A stretch of 42,484 nucleotides of DNA from a virus, in IMG/VR virus record IMGVR_UViG_3300009091_000007, positions 1 to 42,484 of that record, one strand, 5' to 3'. Made by a program: the position numbers and the translations under genes. Under the pieces are notes generated by a model. It was not told where the DNA came from and did no database searches. It was given only the letters and a program-made list of their open reading frames with translations. This document shows, piece after piece, positions 33,765-41,893 of the stretch (positions are counted from its first letter, which is position 1; each line of letters begins with the position of its first letter).

Positions 33765-33986
33765 CTACTGACAATTAGCTGAAGTAACAACGTCGCCTTC
33801 GTTATGCGTATTCGCATCTTCAAATGCGTGCATTTCGTTCGTTGTGCCGGTGAATGTTGTTTGCGTTTCGGTGTGCTGTGGTGCGCCCAAATAATCGTAA
33901 TCTGTCGTCACGGTACAGTTCCATTCTTTTGAACAACCGGCAAGAATTAATGCGGCAGTTGCAATGATTAAGATTTGCTTTTTCAT
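33765..33986 (-). CDS. Phage-encoded lipoprotein
   Basis: The product is 73 aa with a clear lipoprotein signal: basic MKKQ, hydrophobic core and lipobox LAGC (residues 15-18). The mature part is about 56 residues, Thr/Asp/Asn-rich, with two further Cys. It is expected in the host outer or inner membrane. Small phage lipoproteins can block superinfection, but nothing in the sequence proves that here. It sits in the replication/packaging arm, not with lysis genes. Confidence 0.78.
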   Translation of the reverse strand: MKKQILIIATAALILAGCSKEWNCTVTTDYDYLGAPQHTETQTTFTGTTNEMHAFEDANTHNEGDVVTSANCQ

Positions 33987-33987
33987 G

Positions 33988-34434
33988 TTACTTGATATAA
34001 AGTTTTTTCGTTTTCGGGTTGCGCTTCAACATGAAGAATTCTAAATCCATGTTCGCTTTTTGATTCAGCAGCATTGCGATAATTTCAGGAATATGACGAT
34101 AGTGCCATGAAGATGAATTTTCAAGCTCGTCGTCAGAATACACCGCTTTCTTTGTGTCATCGTTCAGCGTTTGTTTGACGAAATTATTCGGTGCGACTGC
34201 ATTGTTGTTGCGAATTACAAACCGACCATGATGCTGATCGTACAGTCGATATTTTCGCGCCTTTATCGGCACAAGATCAACTTCGTTAACAATTTCAGGC
34301 CGGTGCTGATCGAACACGCCATCGTTCGGAGCAATCCCAGCTGCTTCGTTGATTACCTTCTGTGCGCCCGGCATTAGGATTATTTTGCTTTCGCGCGAAT
34401 TTGTCGCCGCAGCTGCTTTAGTTTTCTTTGCCAT
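33988..34434 (-). CDS. Hypothetical protein
   Basis: The product is 148 aa. A Lys/Ala-rich N-terminus (MAKKTKAAAAT) is followed by a mixed domain with ARKYRLYDQHHGRFVIRN and a C-terminal helix ending KKLYIK. No motif recognised. It lies 2 bp before the lipoprotein start and 6 bp after the upstream membrane protein, so it is an internal operon gene. Confidence 0.68.
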   Translation of the reverse strand: MAKKTKAAAATNSRESKIILMPGAQKVINEAAGIAPNDGVFDQHRPEIVNEVDLVPIKARKYRLYDQHHGRFVIRNNNAVAPNNFVKQTLNDDTKKAVYSDDELENSSSWHYRHIPEIIAMLLNQKANMDLEFFMLKRNPKTKKLYIK

Positions 34435-34439
34435 GTCGA

Positions 34440-34694
34440 TTAGTGTTTGATACCGTTTTGTTCGTCACGCTTCAGATTGGCCGCGTGTTCGGTTAAGTGG
34501 CCCTTCATGTGTTGACGTGCTAAATCTTTTGTCAGCCTCCAATCGAAGTAGTGTTTCCACGACGGGCACAAGAAGAAAAGACACGACCCCAGCACTATCA
34601 TTTGCCATGACCACCCAGGCGTTAAGAAGAAAATAATAAACCCAGCGACCCAAACGCCGCCGTAAAAAGTTAAACTGTATCTTGCGTTGTTCAT
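34440..34694 (-). CDS. Small two-helix membrane protein
   Basis: The product is 84 aa. Two hydrophobic helices (GGVWVAGFIIFFLTPGW and MIVLGSCLFFLCPSW) form a hairpin and a polar C-terminus has several His. It has a possible promoter upstream (TATATTTT with TTTG 17 bp before it). Function unknown; it is not near the lysis genes. Confidence 0.68.
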   Translation of the reverse strand: MNNARYSLTFYGGVWVAGFIIFFLTPGWSWQMIVLGSCLFFLCPSWKHYFDWRLTKDLARQHMKGHLTEHAANLKRDEQNGIKH

Positions 34695-34751
34695 AATGTG
34701 TGTAAAAATATAATTTATAAAGTTTTTAACAAAATTTTGTTCGTAAATCGT
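34695..34751 (-). promoter_or_regulatory. Candidate promoter upstream of the membrane protein gene
   Basis: On the minus strand TTTG, a 17-bp spacer and TATATTTT precede the ATG at 34694. TATATTTT differs from TAnnTTTG at the last base. This is the best-spaced -33/-7 pair seen in the window. Confidence 0.4.
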
Positions 34752-35042
34752 CTAATTGTCTTCTGCGAAGCAATTTTTGCAGCAGGTAAAGTTCGATTTC
34801 GGTTCAATTGGCTGTTCGACGTGTTCAGAATGGTCAAGCCATTTACCGCACTCGTCGCATTCAAATAGCTTTTCGTTTATCGCTTTGATGTCGTCAGCGT
34901 TCAGGCAGTTGTGATCGTAATCGTCGCCATAAAGTTCGATCATGCTGTTTTCAATCGTCCCGACAGTTCCGCGCAGGTGGTCGATGACTTTTTCGATCTT
35001 AAAGTTTTCCGGTTTATCCATGTTGTTAAAATTTTGTGCCAC
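34752..35042 (-). CDS. Zinc-finger-like small protein
   Basis: The product is 96 aa from ATG 35042; ATG 35021 (MDKPEN) is an alternative start that avoids overlap. The C-terminal half has CDECGKWLDH and TCCKNC, a four-Cys zinc-ribbon arrangement. The N-terminal half is helical. It is one of several small Cys-pair proteins in this arm. Function unknown; DNA or RNA binding is possible. Confidence 0.7.
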   Translation of the reverse strand: MAQNFNNMDKPENFKIEKVIDHLRGTVGTIENSMIELYGDDYDHNCLNADDIKAINEKLFECDECGKWLDHSEHVEQPIEPKSNFTCCKNCFAEDN

Positions 35043-35295
35043 AAAAAGGGCAATATTCGTGACTTATAAAAGTTTTTTGAACAACTTCTTTTCCTTTGCT
35101 GTTCAGCCGGGTGATTCTAATAACCTGACCCGTTTTGTATCTTCGAGGAATTGCCCCTATTCTAGTTATTCCGGCCAACTCAAAAGAAACGTGTTCAATT
35201 GATTCGTCTGCCTTCTTAGCATTTTTGATAATTTTCTTTAAACACGTATTTACGTCGTGCTTTAAAGGTTCCGGTTTTTCATGTTTTTTAGCCAT
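35026..35295 (-). CDS. Small basic protein with C-terminal zinc knuckle
   Basis: The product is 89 aa. The basic N-terminus is followed by a beta-rich segment (GQVIRITRLNSKGKEVVQKTF), ending in EYCPFCGTKF, a CPxCG knuckle that could pair with the internal Cys18 or dimerise. Overlap with the next gene is 17 bp. Family not recognised. Confidence 0.67.
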   Translation of the reverse strand: MAKKHEKPEPLKHDVNTCLKKIIKNAKKADESIEHVSFELAGITRIGAIPRRYKTGQVIRITRLNSKGKEVVQKTFISHEYCPFCGTKF

Positions 35296-35311
35296 TTATT
35301 TTTGCTTTAGT

Positions 35312-35656
35312 TTAAAATAATCCTTTTTGTAACTCAACAGTTGGCAATATTTTAAGCCTTGCTTCCCTTTTTGCTTCTTCAGCAGCTTTTGTTGCGGCAA
35401 TTGTTGCTGCTGCGGCCTGTTCATTCTTCGCCAGTTCGTCACGTACCACGCGGCACAATCGTTGGTGGTCCATTTCGCTGATCTTTTTATTCTTCATGTT
35501 CTTGATCGTGCAGATGTAATCGCCGACTTCTTCACGTGTTCCGATTACCCGGAACGGTACGCCATCAACTTCAAAATCCATGTGCGACAACGACAGTACT
35601 TCTTTTCCACGACTGAAATGCGATTCGACACGTGTGCGGCTTGCGTCATGCTCCAT
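35312..35656 (-). CDS. Hypothetical protein with helical C-terminus
   Basis: The product is 114 aa. The N-terminal half is mixed with a DGVPFRVIGTREEVGDYICTIKNM block. The C-terminal half is an Ala/Lys/Glu-rich helix. It overlaps the upstream gene by 11 bp. No family recognised. Confidence 0.67.
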   Translation of the reverse strand: MEHDASRTRVESHFSRGKEVLSLSHMDFEVDGVPFRVIGTREEVGDYICTIKNMKNKKISEMDHQRLCRVVRDELAKNEQAAAATIAATKAAEEAKREARLKILPTVELQKGLF

Positions 35657-35915
35657 TAGCTGCGTCTTTTAACTTCACACCACAATAGTCGCACTTCGCG
35701 TTGCCCTGGTATTTCGCAACGTTCAGCTGACTGAATCCGTGATTGCATTTTTTGCCGATTGGCGTATCAATTAGACCAAACGGCTGACCATTTTCAGACG
35801 GCACAGGTTTAGTGAGTTTATGCACGACAGAATCACGAAGCCACAGGCGTGCAAATTGTCTGAACGGCCATTTGATGACGAAAACGATATTAGCCCAAAG
35901 AAGTAGTAAGCGCAT
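35646..35915 (-). CDS. Small protein, hydrophobic N-terminus and Cys-pair C-terminus
   Basis: The product is 89 aa. The first 17 residues are hydrophobic (MRLLLLWANIVFVIKW) and may form a membrane-associated helix. The C-terminus has KCDYCG and an upstream CNHG, a possible zinc site. A TATATTTG box ends four bases before the ATG, and a TGATTTGTCAATTAATC motif lies directly upstream. Function unknown. Confidence 0.65.
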   Translation of the reverse strand: MRLLLLWANIVFVIKWPFRQFARLWLRDSVVHKLTKPVPSENGQPFGLIDTPIGKKCNHGFSQLNVAKYQGNAKCDYCGVKLKDAANGA

Positions 35916-35919
35916 ACGG

Positions 35920-35927
35920 CAAATATA
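35920..35927 (-). promoter_or_regulatory. -7 box TATATTTG with predicted leaderless start
   Basis: The minus-strand TATATTTG ends four bases before the ATG at 35915, so the usual start position would be the A of ATG. TTG copies at 35949-35951 and 35944-35946 lie near the -33 position. The TGATTTGTCAATTAATC motif (35929-35945) abuts it. Confidence 0.52.
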
Positions 35928-35928
35928 A

Positions 35929-35945
35929 GATTAATTGACAAATCA
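35929..35945 (-). promoter_or_regulatory. Candidate operator TGATTTGTCAATTAATC
   Basis: A 17-bp AT-rich motif with GATT/AATC ends, one base upstream of the -7 box. Variants occur at 42154-42170 and 3811-3827, both in promoter regions. This suggests a shared phage regulator site. Confidence 0.45.
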
Positions 35946-36308
35946 ACACAACATTTTTTTAATTTCCGGTAAATTCTTGAATTGCTCAATTGACCGCACC
36001 ATGTAATAACAGAACCCTAATTCATCAACATCAATGCTGAACTTCGTTTGCTTTGGTGAAAGCCTGCCGATTTCTGTTTTCACTTCAACGAAAATTATTT
36101 GCGCCCCAGGCAACAGAACAATCAGATCGGCAACGCCAGCTTCGACACCAGTGGAAAACATTTTGATACGATGCGCGTCACTTGACACGTCAGCGTTAGG
36201 AACTGCAAAAATTTTCAGCTTCGGGTTGTGGTGAGCCAGGCAAAACGTATTGCGGAACCATACAACTATTTCCTGTTGAATTTTGTCTTCAGATTTCTTC
36301 GTTTCCAT
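35943..36308 (-). CDS. VRR-NUC domain nuclease
   Basis: The product is 121 aa. IQQEIVVWFRNTF, FAVPNADVS, GVEAGVADLIVLLPGAQIIFVEVKTEIGRLSPKQTKF is the full VRR-NUC pattern: Glu, then PN, then G-V-ADL, then EVK with the active-site acids. VRR-NUC proteins are small PD-(D/E)XK-type nucleases often encoded by phages next to helicases, and may act as Holliday-junction or flap nucleases. It lies in the replication arm with an SF2 helicase. Confidence 0.88.
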   Translation of the reverse strand: METKKSEDKIQQEIVVWFRNTFCLAHHNPKLKIFAVPNADVSSDAHRIKMFSTGVEAGVADLIVLLPGAQIIFVEVKTEIGRLSPKQTKFSIDVDELGFCYYMVRSIEQFKNLPEIKKMLC

Positions 36309-36309
36309 T

Positions 36310-36798
36310 TCAGTGCTGCTTCAGTTCGTATTTTGAATCAAGCACAATGTTCGCCCAATACCAGGGCCACTGCGCAATTGTTTCACGGCGAAGAATCGCT
36401 TCAAATGTCTTTTTATCTTTCAGATATTTGTCAATATCAATTTCCCACTGCCTTATTTCATCTTCAAGCCCTTCAGGGATTTTTATTGATTTGTCCGTTA
36501 TAACAAAACAGCCATCTTCGTCAAACCAATGCCTTTTGATGAATTCACTGTGTTTGTGCGAAGAACTATTTCCGAACACAAAATGAAACGGCTGTACCTC
36601 TTTAGGTTTTTGCCCGCCACTTATTTCATCAAGACAAGGTTGAAACCAGCCAGGGATTTTCTTAGGGGCACGCGCGGCAAAATATTCCAATTTACTAACA
36701 CCATGATTCGGTACAATTTTTTCACCGTCTTTTTCATTCCAGGTTACCATTGTTTCACCAGGGAACGCAGACATGATTTTATTTTCTTGATTGTTCAT
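36310..36798 (-). CDS. Hypothetical protein
   Basis: The product is 162 aa. The sequence YFAARAPKKIPGWFQPCLDE lies in the first half, and a helical C-terminus has Trp-rich QWPWYWANIVL. No catalytic motif is visible. Its ATG overlaps the next upstream gene stop (ATGA), supporting co-translation. It lies directly before the VRR-NUC gene. Confidence 0.68.
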   Translation of the reverse strand: MNNQENKIMSAFPGETMVTWNEKDGEKIVPNHGVSKLEYFAARAPKKIPGWFQPCLDEISGGQKPKEVQPFHFVFGNSSSHKHSEFIKRHWFDEDGCFVITDKSIKIPEGLEDEIRQWEIDIDKYLKDKKTFEAILRRETIAQWPWYWANIVLDSKYELKQH

Positions 36799-37079
36799 AA
36801 CTTTTTCTTTTCTCGTTTATACCATTTTAACGGAATCAATTGCTGCGTGTTCCGGTCACGCTTTAGCGCCGTAATTAGATCGCTTTTGTACACCTGCATA
36901 TAATGACGAGTAATTCGTTTATGCTTCTGCACCACTTGCTTGACTTCAGCAACGTGATACACGCTGTTCGATTGTTTTTTACCAACAGCAATAAGGAAAT
37001 CGTCAACCCGAACGGTTTGCCAGGGTGCGCAGTCGATGTAAAGTTTTCGTGTCTTATCGTTAAGTGATTCCGGCTGCAT
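36795..37079 (-). CDS. Small basic hypothetical protein
   Basis: The product is 94 aa, basic, with IDCAPWQTVRVDDFLIAV and a C-terminal KWYKREKKKL. No motif recognised. It overlaps the neighbouring genes by 20 bp and 4 bp. Confidence 0.65.
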   Translation of the reverse strand: MQPESLNDKTRKLYIDCAPWQTVRVDDFLIAVGKKQSNSVYHVAEVKQVVQKHKRITRHYMQVYKSDLITALKRDRNTQQLIPLKWYKREKKKL

Positions 37080-37284
37080 CTAACTTCTTTTTGTTTTCAA
37101 CTGATTCATAAATTCTTGTAACAATATCATTTGTAAATGCAACACGGCAACAGGTCGGCTTGTCTTTATCGTAGGTACACAATTCGATTTTGTCGCCTTC
37201 TTCTGTGTGTTGATTACAACAACCGTACACACCGATCCAATCGGCAAGGTGTTCGGCAAGTTCTTCTGGTGTTTCTATATTCAT
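37060..37284 (-). CDS. Small Cys-rich hypothetical protein
   Basis: The product is 74 aa with CC pairs (YGCCNQH, PTCCRVAF) and a further Cys, suggesting a metal or disulfide cluster. It is acidic in the N-terminal half. It lies 2 bp after the helicase gene. Function unknown. Confidence 0.65.
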   Translation of the reverse strand: MNIETPEELAEHLADWIGVYGCCNQHTEEGDKIELCTYDKDKPTCCRVAFTNDIVTRIYESVENKKKLDAAGIT

Positions 37285-37286
37285 AA

Positions 37287-38795
37287 TTATCGTAATGTAA
37301 AGTTTGAAAAAGTTGTGAATTTCTTATCTTCCATCTGTTCCTTTTGACGTGTAAACCAGCCAGGTTTGTACCCCATTATTTCACCGTAAGCCATGACAGC
37401 CAGTTCGCCCTTCGACCGAACGATTCGCTGAATGAACGCAGGCTTATACCGATCCAATTTTTGAAGCTCAACCAGTTCGGTGACTTCAAGATCACCAATT
37501 TTTCGCCCGACCATGTGATTGGGAACTGTTGCGGGAACCTCAACCATAACACCTTCAGCCAACGGCTTGCCACCTTCACCACGTTCGACACCCCAGCCGT
37601 CAAATCCACAGTGAAGGCACGCAGATGCTTGTGCAAATACCATTGCTTCACATTTCGGGCACTGCTTCAATGGGGCCGGTTTTTCTGCACGCTTTTTCGG
37701 TTCCGATAGTTTCCAGATTCTTGCTGTGTCCCATCGGCCATGCCGTTCGTGATTAGCTCCGAAATCAAGCACTTTGAAATGTGTTTTGCCTTGATATGGC
37801 CGTGACCCTCGCCCGCACATCTGAAGCCAAAGCGCAAGCGATAATGTCGCGCGGTTGACGATTATACACGTGATGCTGGGTTCGTCGTAGCCAGTTGTAA
37901 GAATCCCGCAGTTGTTCAGCACGGTGAATTCACGCCGTTTGAATGCTGCAAGAATTTGGTCGCGCTCCCACTTCGGTGTTTCACTCGTCACGTACCGGGC
38001 TGCAATTCCTTCAGCAATGAATTCTTCAGTCTGCTTGATGGTGTGTTCGATGCTGACGTTGAAAACGATTGTCTGTTCGCCTAGCGCTTTCGCCTTCCAT
38101 TCGGCAACAACGCCTGCGTAAAGTTTTGTTTTGTTGTAGTGAGCGTTCAAGCTGGCCCCGGTATATTCATCGCCCGACTTCTTCACTTCCAAATCACTGA
38201 AATCGTCTTGCATCTGCCATGCAACAACCGGGCACAAAAAACCCTGGTCGATCAATTCAGGTATATCGATATTCTGCACAATGTTCTGGTAATATTTGAC
38301 CAGGTGCTTGCCGATTGGTGTAGCGGTTGCGCCAATTACGCGTGCGTTTGGCCAGCGGTCAAGTATCTTCGTGAAGTTGCCCTTATGCGCTTCGTCGATT
38401 ATAATCAGTTCGGGTTCGTAGCCAAACATCAACCGGCGCTTCACCGTCTCAACCATGCCGACCGTAAGTAGCGCGTGAGGGTTGAAATCTTTTTCTTTCG
38501 CTGCTGCGTTGAGCACCTGAATCGAATTATTGCGAATAGCATTGAAATAGTTTTCAGTGTCGTCAGAATTCAGAATAACATCTTCAAGCGCGTTGAATGT
38601 TTGTTCAAATAATTCGATTCGATCAGTCAGCACAAGTGTCTGTGTCTTTTTCTTAGTCACGGCCCTGTTGGTGATCTCTGAAAACGTCACCGTCTTGCCT
38701 GCGCCTGTGGGTAAGCATAGGATTTGACGCAGATGCGCCCTGAAGCCCTTCGATAATTCATTTACCGAATCGTTTTGGTACTGTCGCAGCTTCAT
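37287..38795 (-). CDS. SF2 DEAD/DEAH-box helicase with C-terminal zinc ribbon
   Basis: The product is 502 aa. Motif I is LPTGAGKT (residues about 28-35), motif II is IIIDEAHKG, motif III is GATATP, and motif VI is MCGRGSRP. This is a UvsW/Res-type SF2 helicase. A zinc ribbon (CPKC, CLHCG) follows near residue 395. It probably unwinds DNA or branched intermediates in replication and recombination. The neighbouring VRR-NUC gene supports that. Confidence 0.92.
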   Translation of the reverse strand: MKLRQYQNDSVNELSKGFRAHLRQILCLPTGAGKTVTFSEITNRAVTKKKTQTLVLTDRIELFEQTFNALEDVILNSDDTENYFNAIRNNSIQVLNAAAKEKDFNPHALLTVGMVETVKRRLMFGYEPELIIIDEAHKGNFTKILDRWPNARVIGATATPIGKHLVKYYQNIVQNIDIPELIDQGFLCPVVAWQMQDDFSDLEVKKSGDEYTGASLNAHYNKTKLYAGVVAEWKAKALGEQTIVFNVSIEHTIKQTEEFIAEGIAARYVTSETPKWERDQILAAFKRREFTVLNNCGILTTGYDEPSITCIIVNRATLSLALWLQMCGRGSRPYQGKTHFKVLDFGANHERHGRWDTARIWKLSEPKKRAEKPAPLKQCPKCEAMVFAQASACLHCGFDGWGVERGEGGKPLAEGVMVEVPATVPNHMVGRKIGDLEVTELVELQKLDRYKPAFIQRIVRSKGELAVMAYGEIMGYKPGWFTRQKEQMEDKKFTTFSNFTLR

Positions 38796-38796
38796 T

Positions 38797-39039
38797 TTAC
38801 AAAGTGTATTGAAGACCGAAATCGTACTGTTCCATCAACTTCGTGACGGCCTCGCTGTTCTTTGCTTTTTCGCTGTTGTTGTGGCTTGTATAAATCCACC
38901 GTTTTGATCGTGTTTTTTCTACACGACACCAGCCTAAAATTTCGGCGGTCAGAAGTTTGATTTGTTGGTTCCGAGTAAGACGCTTTACTTTCTTCGGCTT
39001 CTTTATCCTGGGAGTGTTTTTTTTTGTCGCTTTAGCCAT
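38797..39039 (-). CDS. Small basic hypothetical protein
   Basis: The product is 80 aa with a highly basic N-terminal third (KNTPRIKKPKKVKRL) and a helical remainder. It lies between helicase and primase genes and may bind DNA. Family not recognised. Confidence 0.65.
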   Translation of the reverse strand: MAKATKKNTPRIKKPKKVKRLTRNQQIKLLTAEILGWCRVEKTRSKRWIYTSHNNSEKAKNSEAVTKLMEQYDFGLQYTL

Positions 39040-39057
39040 TTGCTTTATGTTTAGAGG

Positions 39058-41478
39058 TTAAAAAGGTAATTTATCTTTGTCATCGCCGTCGAATGAAATT
39101 TCGCCAGATGTTGTTGTTTTTAGTGATGCGTCAGGCGAAGATTTTACAACCATCCACCACACGCCGTTGCTTTTTCCGTCGAGGTATTCAAGTCCCGTGT
39201 AACTGACGTATGTCTTCAGCCAGCCGGTGAATGTTTTCTGCTTCAGCCATTTTTTCAAATCACTGTATTCTTCAATAAATTGGTTGTACAGAACTTTGCG
39301 ATCAAGACGCACATCGAAGGGAATATTTTCTTCGTTGGCCCACTCGAAAAATTCGTGCGAAGTCGATTTTATAAACTTGCGCTTTTCCAGGTTCTTGTGT
39401 TCGTAAGTCTTCAGACCATGTTTCAAATAGTACTGCACGCATTGAATCATGAACGAATAAAACCGGTTCATTTCTGTTTCGTTCCAGTCGTCGATTAGCA
39501 TGTGCCCAAATTCCTGTTCAGGTGTGTACTGATCGTTGAAGTGATTTGAAAATTCAACTTCAAATTTTCTTCGAGCAAACGAACCGCCGATGCCGCCGAT
39601 TGTGTAGTTGGTTGCGATCAATGTCTTCGGCGATTCTGAAATCGGCAGCTGCACAGCTCCCTGGTTCTTATATTCGATTTGATACCCTTCGGTGATCGCA
39701 CTGAACAGGTTTTCAAAATTGAAATTCTTCTTCACGTCATCGAACACAACAATCTGTGAATCGACCGTAACGGTTTGGTAGCTGAACGTTTTGCTGGGGT
39801 CGTACAACTTACCGTCAATGCGTGATACTCGTTTCATCTTGCGCAGCGCGCGCCAGAAAATACCCTTACCGCTTCCACCGTTCGGGTGCTCGCTGATTAA
39901 TTCGTCATTCAGAATGATCGCTTTGTTGTTGGCTGAATTCTGAAACGAATGCAGCAGGTAGCCGATGACTGACTTCATGGTGTTGTACCGGTCAACATCT
40001 TCAGCAGAAATCAACCAGATGAACCGCCTGAATTCGCTGTCGTGATGGTCAAGTATTTCAAATTCATCGTCAATGATCTGGTTTCGCCACACGAAGCCAT
40101 CAACATCAATGTAGTCAACTTTATTGATTGATTCGTTGGTGACTTTTACAGCACAATTTTTGAAATAAATGTAACATTCTTCTTTATTGTCACGCTTGAT
40201 TTCAACGTCAGCTGAATCAAGAAACGAAAGATAATCGAACGTGAAGAACTTTTGATTGCTGGCCATGTAGTCGTAAGGATAGAAACCAATATCGGTGCGG
40301 TTCATCAAATGCGTCAGAACAAAATCTTTGATTCGGTTCTTGTCGGTTTCTTCAAGTAGGTTTTGATCCTTCAAGATGAAGGTGTAAATTTCAGACTTCT
40401 TCGATGGGTAGTACTTGAAAAAATTGTGCTGTTGCAGCCAAAATTTGTATTTGTGCGGGATCAGTTTTATTTTTCCATTCTCGTCGTATTCCCAAAAATC
40501 GTCAATAGCAATCGTTTCTTTGATCGTTTCGATACCCCGTTCGATCATTTCCTTATCAGCTTCAGGCATGGCGGCAATGATATCCTTCACCTTCTTGCCG
40601 CTGCGAATCATTTTTTCAATTCGTCTTTTGATTTCATGATCTTCAAAAAACTTCGATCTGAACGCGGCCTTATCCTTGTAGGCTGATTTGACGATATTGC
40701 GAATTTCGTGCTCGTTGAAATCTTTTTCCCGGAACGTCAAAAGTACCTGTTCGGCTTCTTGCTTGTGAATACCGAAGTCGTTGAACGCTTTGGCCAGCTT
40801 GAACACGTTGGCGTTTCGTTCGCCTTTGATCTTACCGAATTTTTTCTTCCACCATTCAAGCAAGTTGGTGATAATTCGGTTTTCACTCGTAACCGGGAAG
40901 TCGGCAGTGGTCACGCCGATATCTTCGATTTCTTCGATCTCGCATTTGCTCCAAAGCGATGCTTCAGGATTTATGTAGATGTCGGGGTCGTAAGATTCGT
41001 AACATGGTGAAGCCACGTAATTGCCTGCCGTGTCGAGATATGGCGAATCGAAGAATTTCGCGATCTCATTGAAGTACCCCTTATGTTTTTCCGGTTCAGG
41101 CGGAATTTGCACCAGTGCCTTGAATCCAAAACCTGAAGGCGATAACCAGCAAGCAAAAATATATTCGCACGCACTAAGCGAATCTTTGTGCGCCTGCATT
41201 TGGTCGGTCGGTATCTTATCGAAATCCAAAATGCACAAGCCCGAATGCGCTATAAAACCAGCTTCACTGCGATATCGGAATGTTCCGTTGAAACAGATCA
41301 CAGGTAATAATTCGAGCTTCAGGGCATCGCGTTGTTCCTTGTTTTTAGTCTTACGAATCTTTTCGATGGGCCGCTGACTTGCGCCTTCTTTGATGCGTTG
41401 AAAGACTTTTGAAACGTCCCGATTGTAGCCAGTATTGACGCTCTTTGTCGTTTTGAACAAAGTTACTAGATGCTTCAT
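39058..41478 (-). CDS. Primase-helicase (BT4734/VirE-N-like primase, SF3-type helicase)
   Basis: The product is 806 aa. Residues 1-190 match the BT4734/VirE-N type primase-like domain, with HSGLCILDFDKI supplying the acidic pair and WLSPSGFGFKALVQI the second motif. A linker leads to a C-terminal SF3/DUF5906-type ATPase: NGGSGKG Walker A (about residue 530), QIVVFDDV Walker B, and an ATNYTI sensor region. This protein primes and unwinds DNA at the phage replication fork. It ends in DDKDKLPF, resembling the acidic tip of SSB. It lies downstream of an OB-fold ssDNA-binding protein gene. Confidence 0.9.
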   Translation of the reverse strand: MKHLVTLFKTTKSVNTGYNRDVSKVFQRIKEGASQRPIEKIRKTKNKEQRDALKLELLPVICFNGTFRYRSEAGFIAHSGLCILDFDKIPTDQMQAHKDSLSACEYIFACWLSPSGFGFKALVQIPPEPEKHKGYFNEIAKFFDSPYLDTAGNYVASPCYESYDPDIYINPEASLWSKCEIEEIEDIGVTTADFPVTSENRIITNLLEWWKKKFGKIKGERNANVFKLAKAFNDFGIHKQEAEQVLLTFREKDFNEHEIRNIVKSAYKDKAAFRSKFFEDHEIKRRIEKMIRSGKKVKDIIAAMPEADKEMIERGIETIKETIAIDDFWEYDENGKIKLIPHKYKFWLQQHNFFKYYPSKKSEIYTFILKDQNLLEETDKNRIKDFVLTHLMNRTDIGFYPYDYMASNQKFFTFDYLSFLDSADVEIKRDNKEECYIYFKNCAVKVTNESINKVDYIDVDGFVWRNQIIDDEFEILDHHDSEFRRFIWLISAEDVDRYNTMKSVIGYLLHSFQNSANNKAIILNDELISEHPNGGSGKGIFWRALRKMKRVSRIDGKLYDPSKTFSYQTVTVDSQIVVFDDVKKNFNFENLFSAITEGYQIEYKNQGAVQLPISESPKTLIATNYTIGGIGGSFARRKFEVEFSNHFNDQYTPEQEFGHMLIDDWNETEMNRFYSFMIQCVQYYLKHGLKTYEHKNLEKRKFIKSTSHEFFEWANEENIPFDVRLDRKVLYNQFIEEYSDLKKWLKQKTFTGWLKTYVSYTGLEYLDGKSNGVWWMVVKSSPDASLKTTTSGEISFDGDDKDKLPF

Positions 41479-41509
41479 TTGTAGGTTTTAGTAGGCTTAG
41501 AAGCTATTA

Positions 41510-41893
41510 TTAGAACGGTAGATCGTCGTCGCCTTCAGCAACAAAAGTTTCAGCGTTTGCAGCGCCGTTGTTATCACCGTTCGGTTTGTCCTTGCCTGCT
41601 GTCTTCTGGTCAATGAGTGCTTCAACCTTCCACGCGTCAAGCGTGTTGAAAACTTTAACGGCCCCGTCTTTTGGGTTCGTCCACTCGCGGCCACGAATGA
41701 AAAATGTCACTTCAACCGGCTGGCCGGTCGCAATCTTGTCGAGTAATTCGACGCGATCCTGTACGGCTTGAAATTCGATTGTCTGTGCATATTGTCCACT
41801 TGCGTCTTCAACAACGAAGGTGCGCTTCTTAAACGTGTCGCTGACCTGTTCAACAACGCCTTTTCTTTTTAGGGTTCCTTTGATTGAATACAT
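41510..41893 (-). CDS. ssb: OB-fold ssDNA-binding protein (DUF3127-like)
   Basis: The product is 127 aa. A beta-rich OB fold spans residues 1-95 (YSIKGTLKRKGVVEQ... EVTFFIRGREW). A Gly/Asn-rich linker leads to the tip GDDDLPF, like the SSB C-terminal tip that binds replication partners. DUF3127 proteins of Bacteroidetes and their phages look like SSBs. The start overlaps the upstream stop as TAATG. It sits before the primase-helicase. The SSB role is inferred from fold and tail. Confidence 0.82.
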   Translation of the reverse strand: MYSIKGTLKRKGVVEQVSDTFKKRTFVVEDASGQYAQTIEFQAVQDRVELLDKIATGQPVEVTFFIRGREWTNPKDGAVKVFNTLDAWKVEALIDQKTAGKDKPNGDNNGAANAETFVAEGDDDLPF

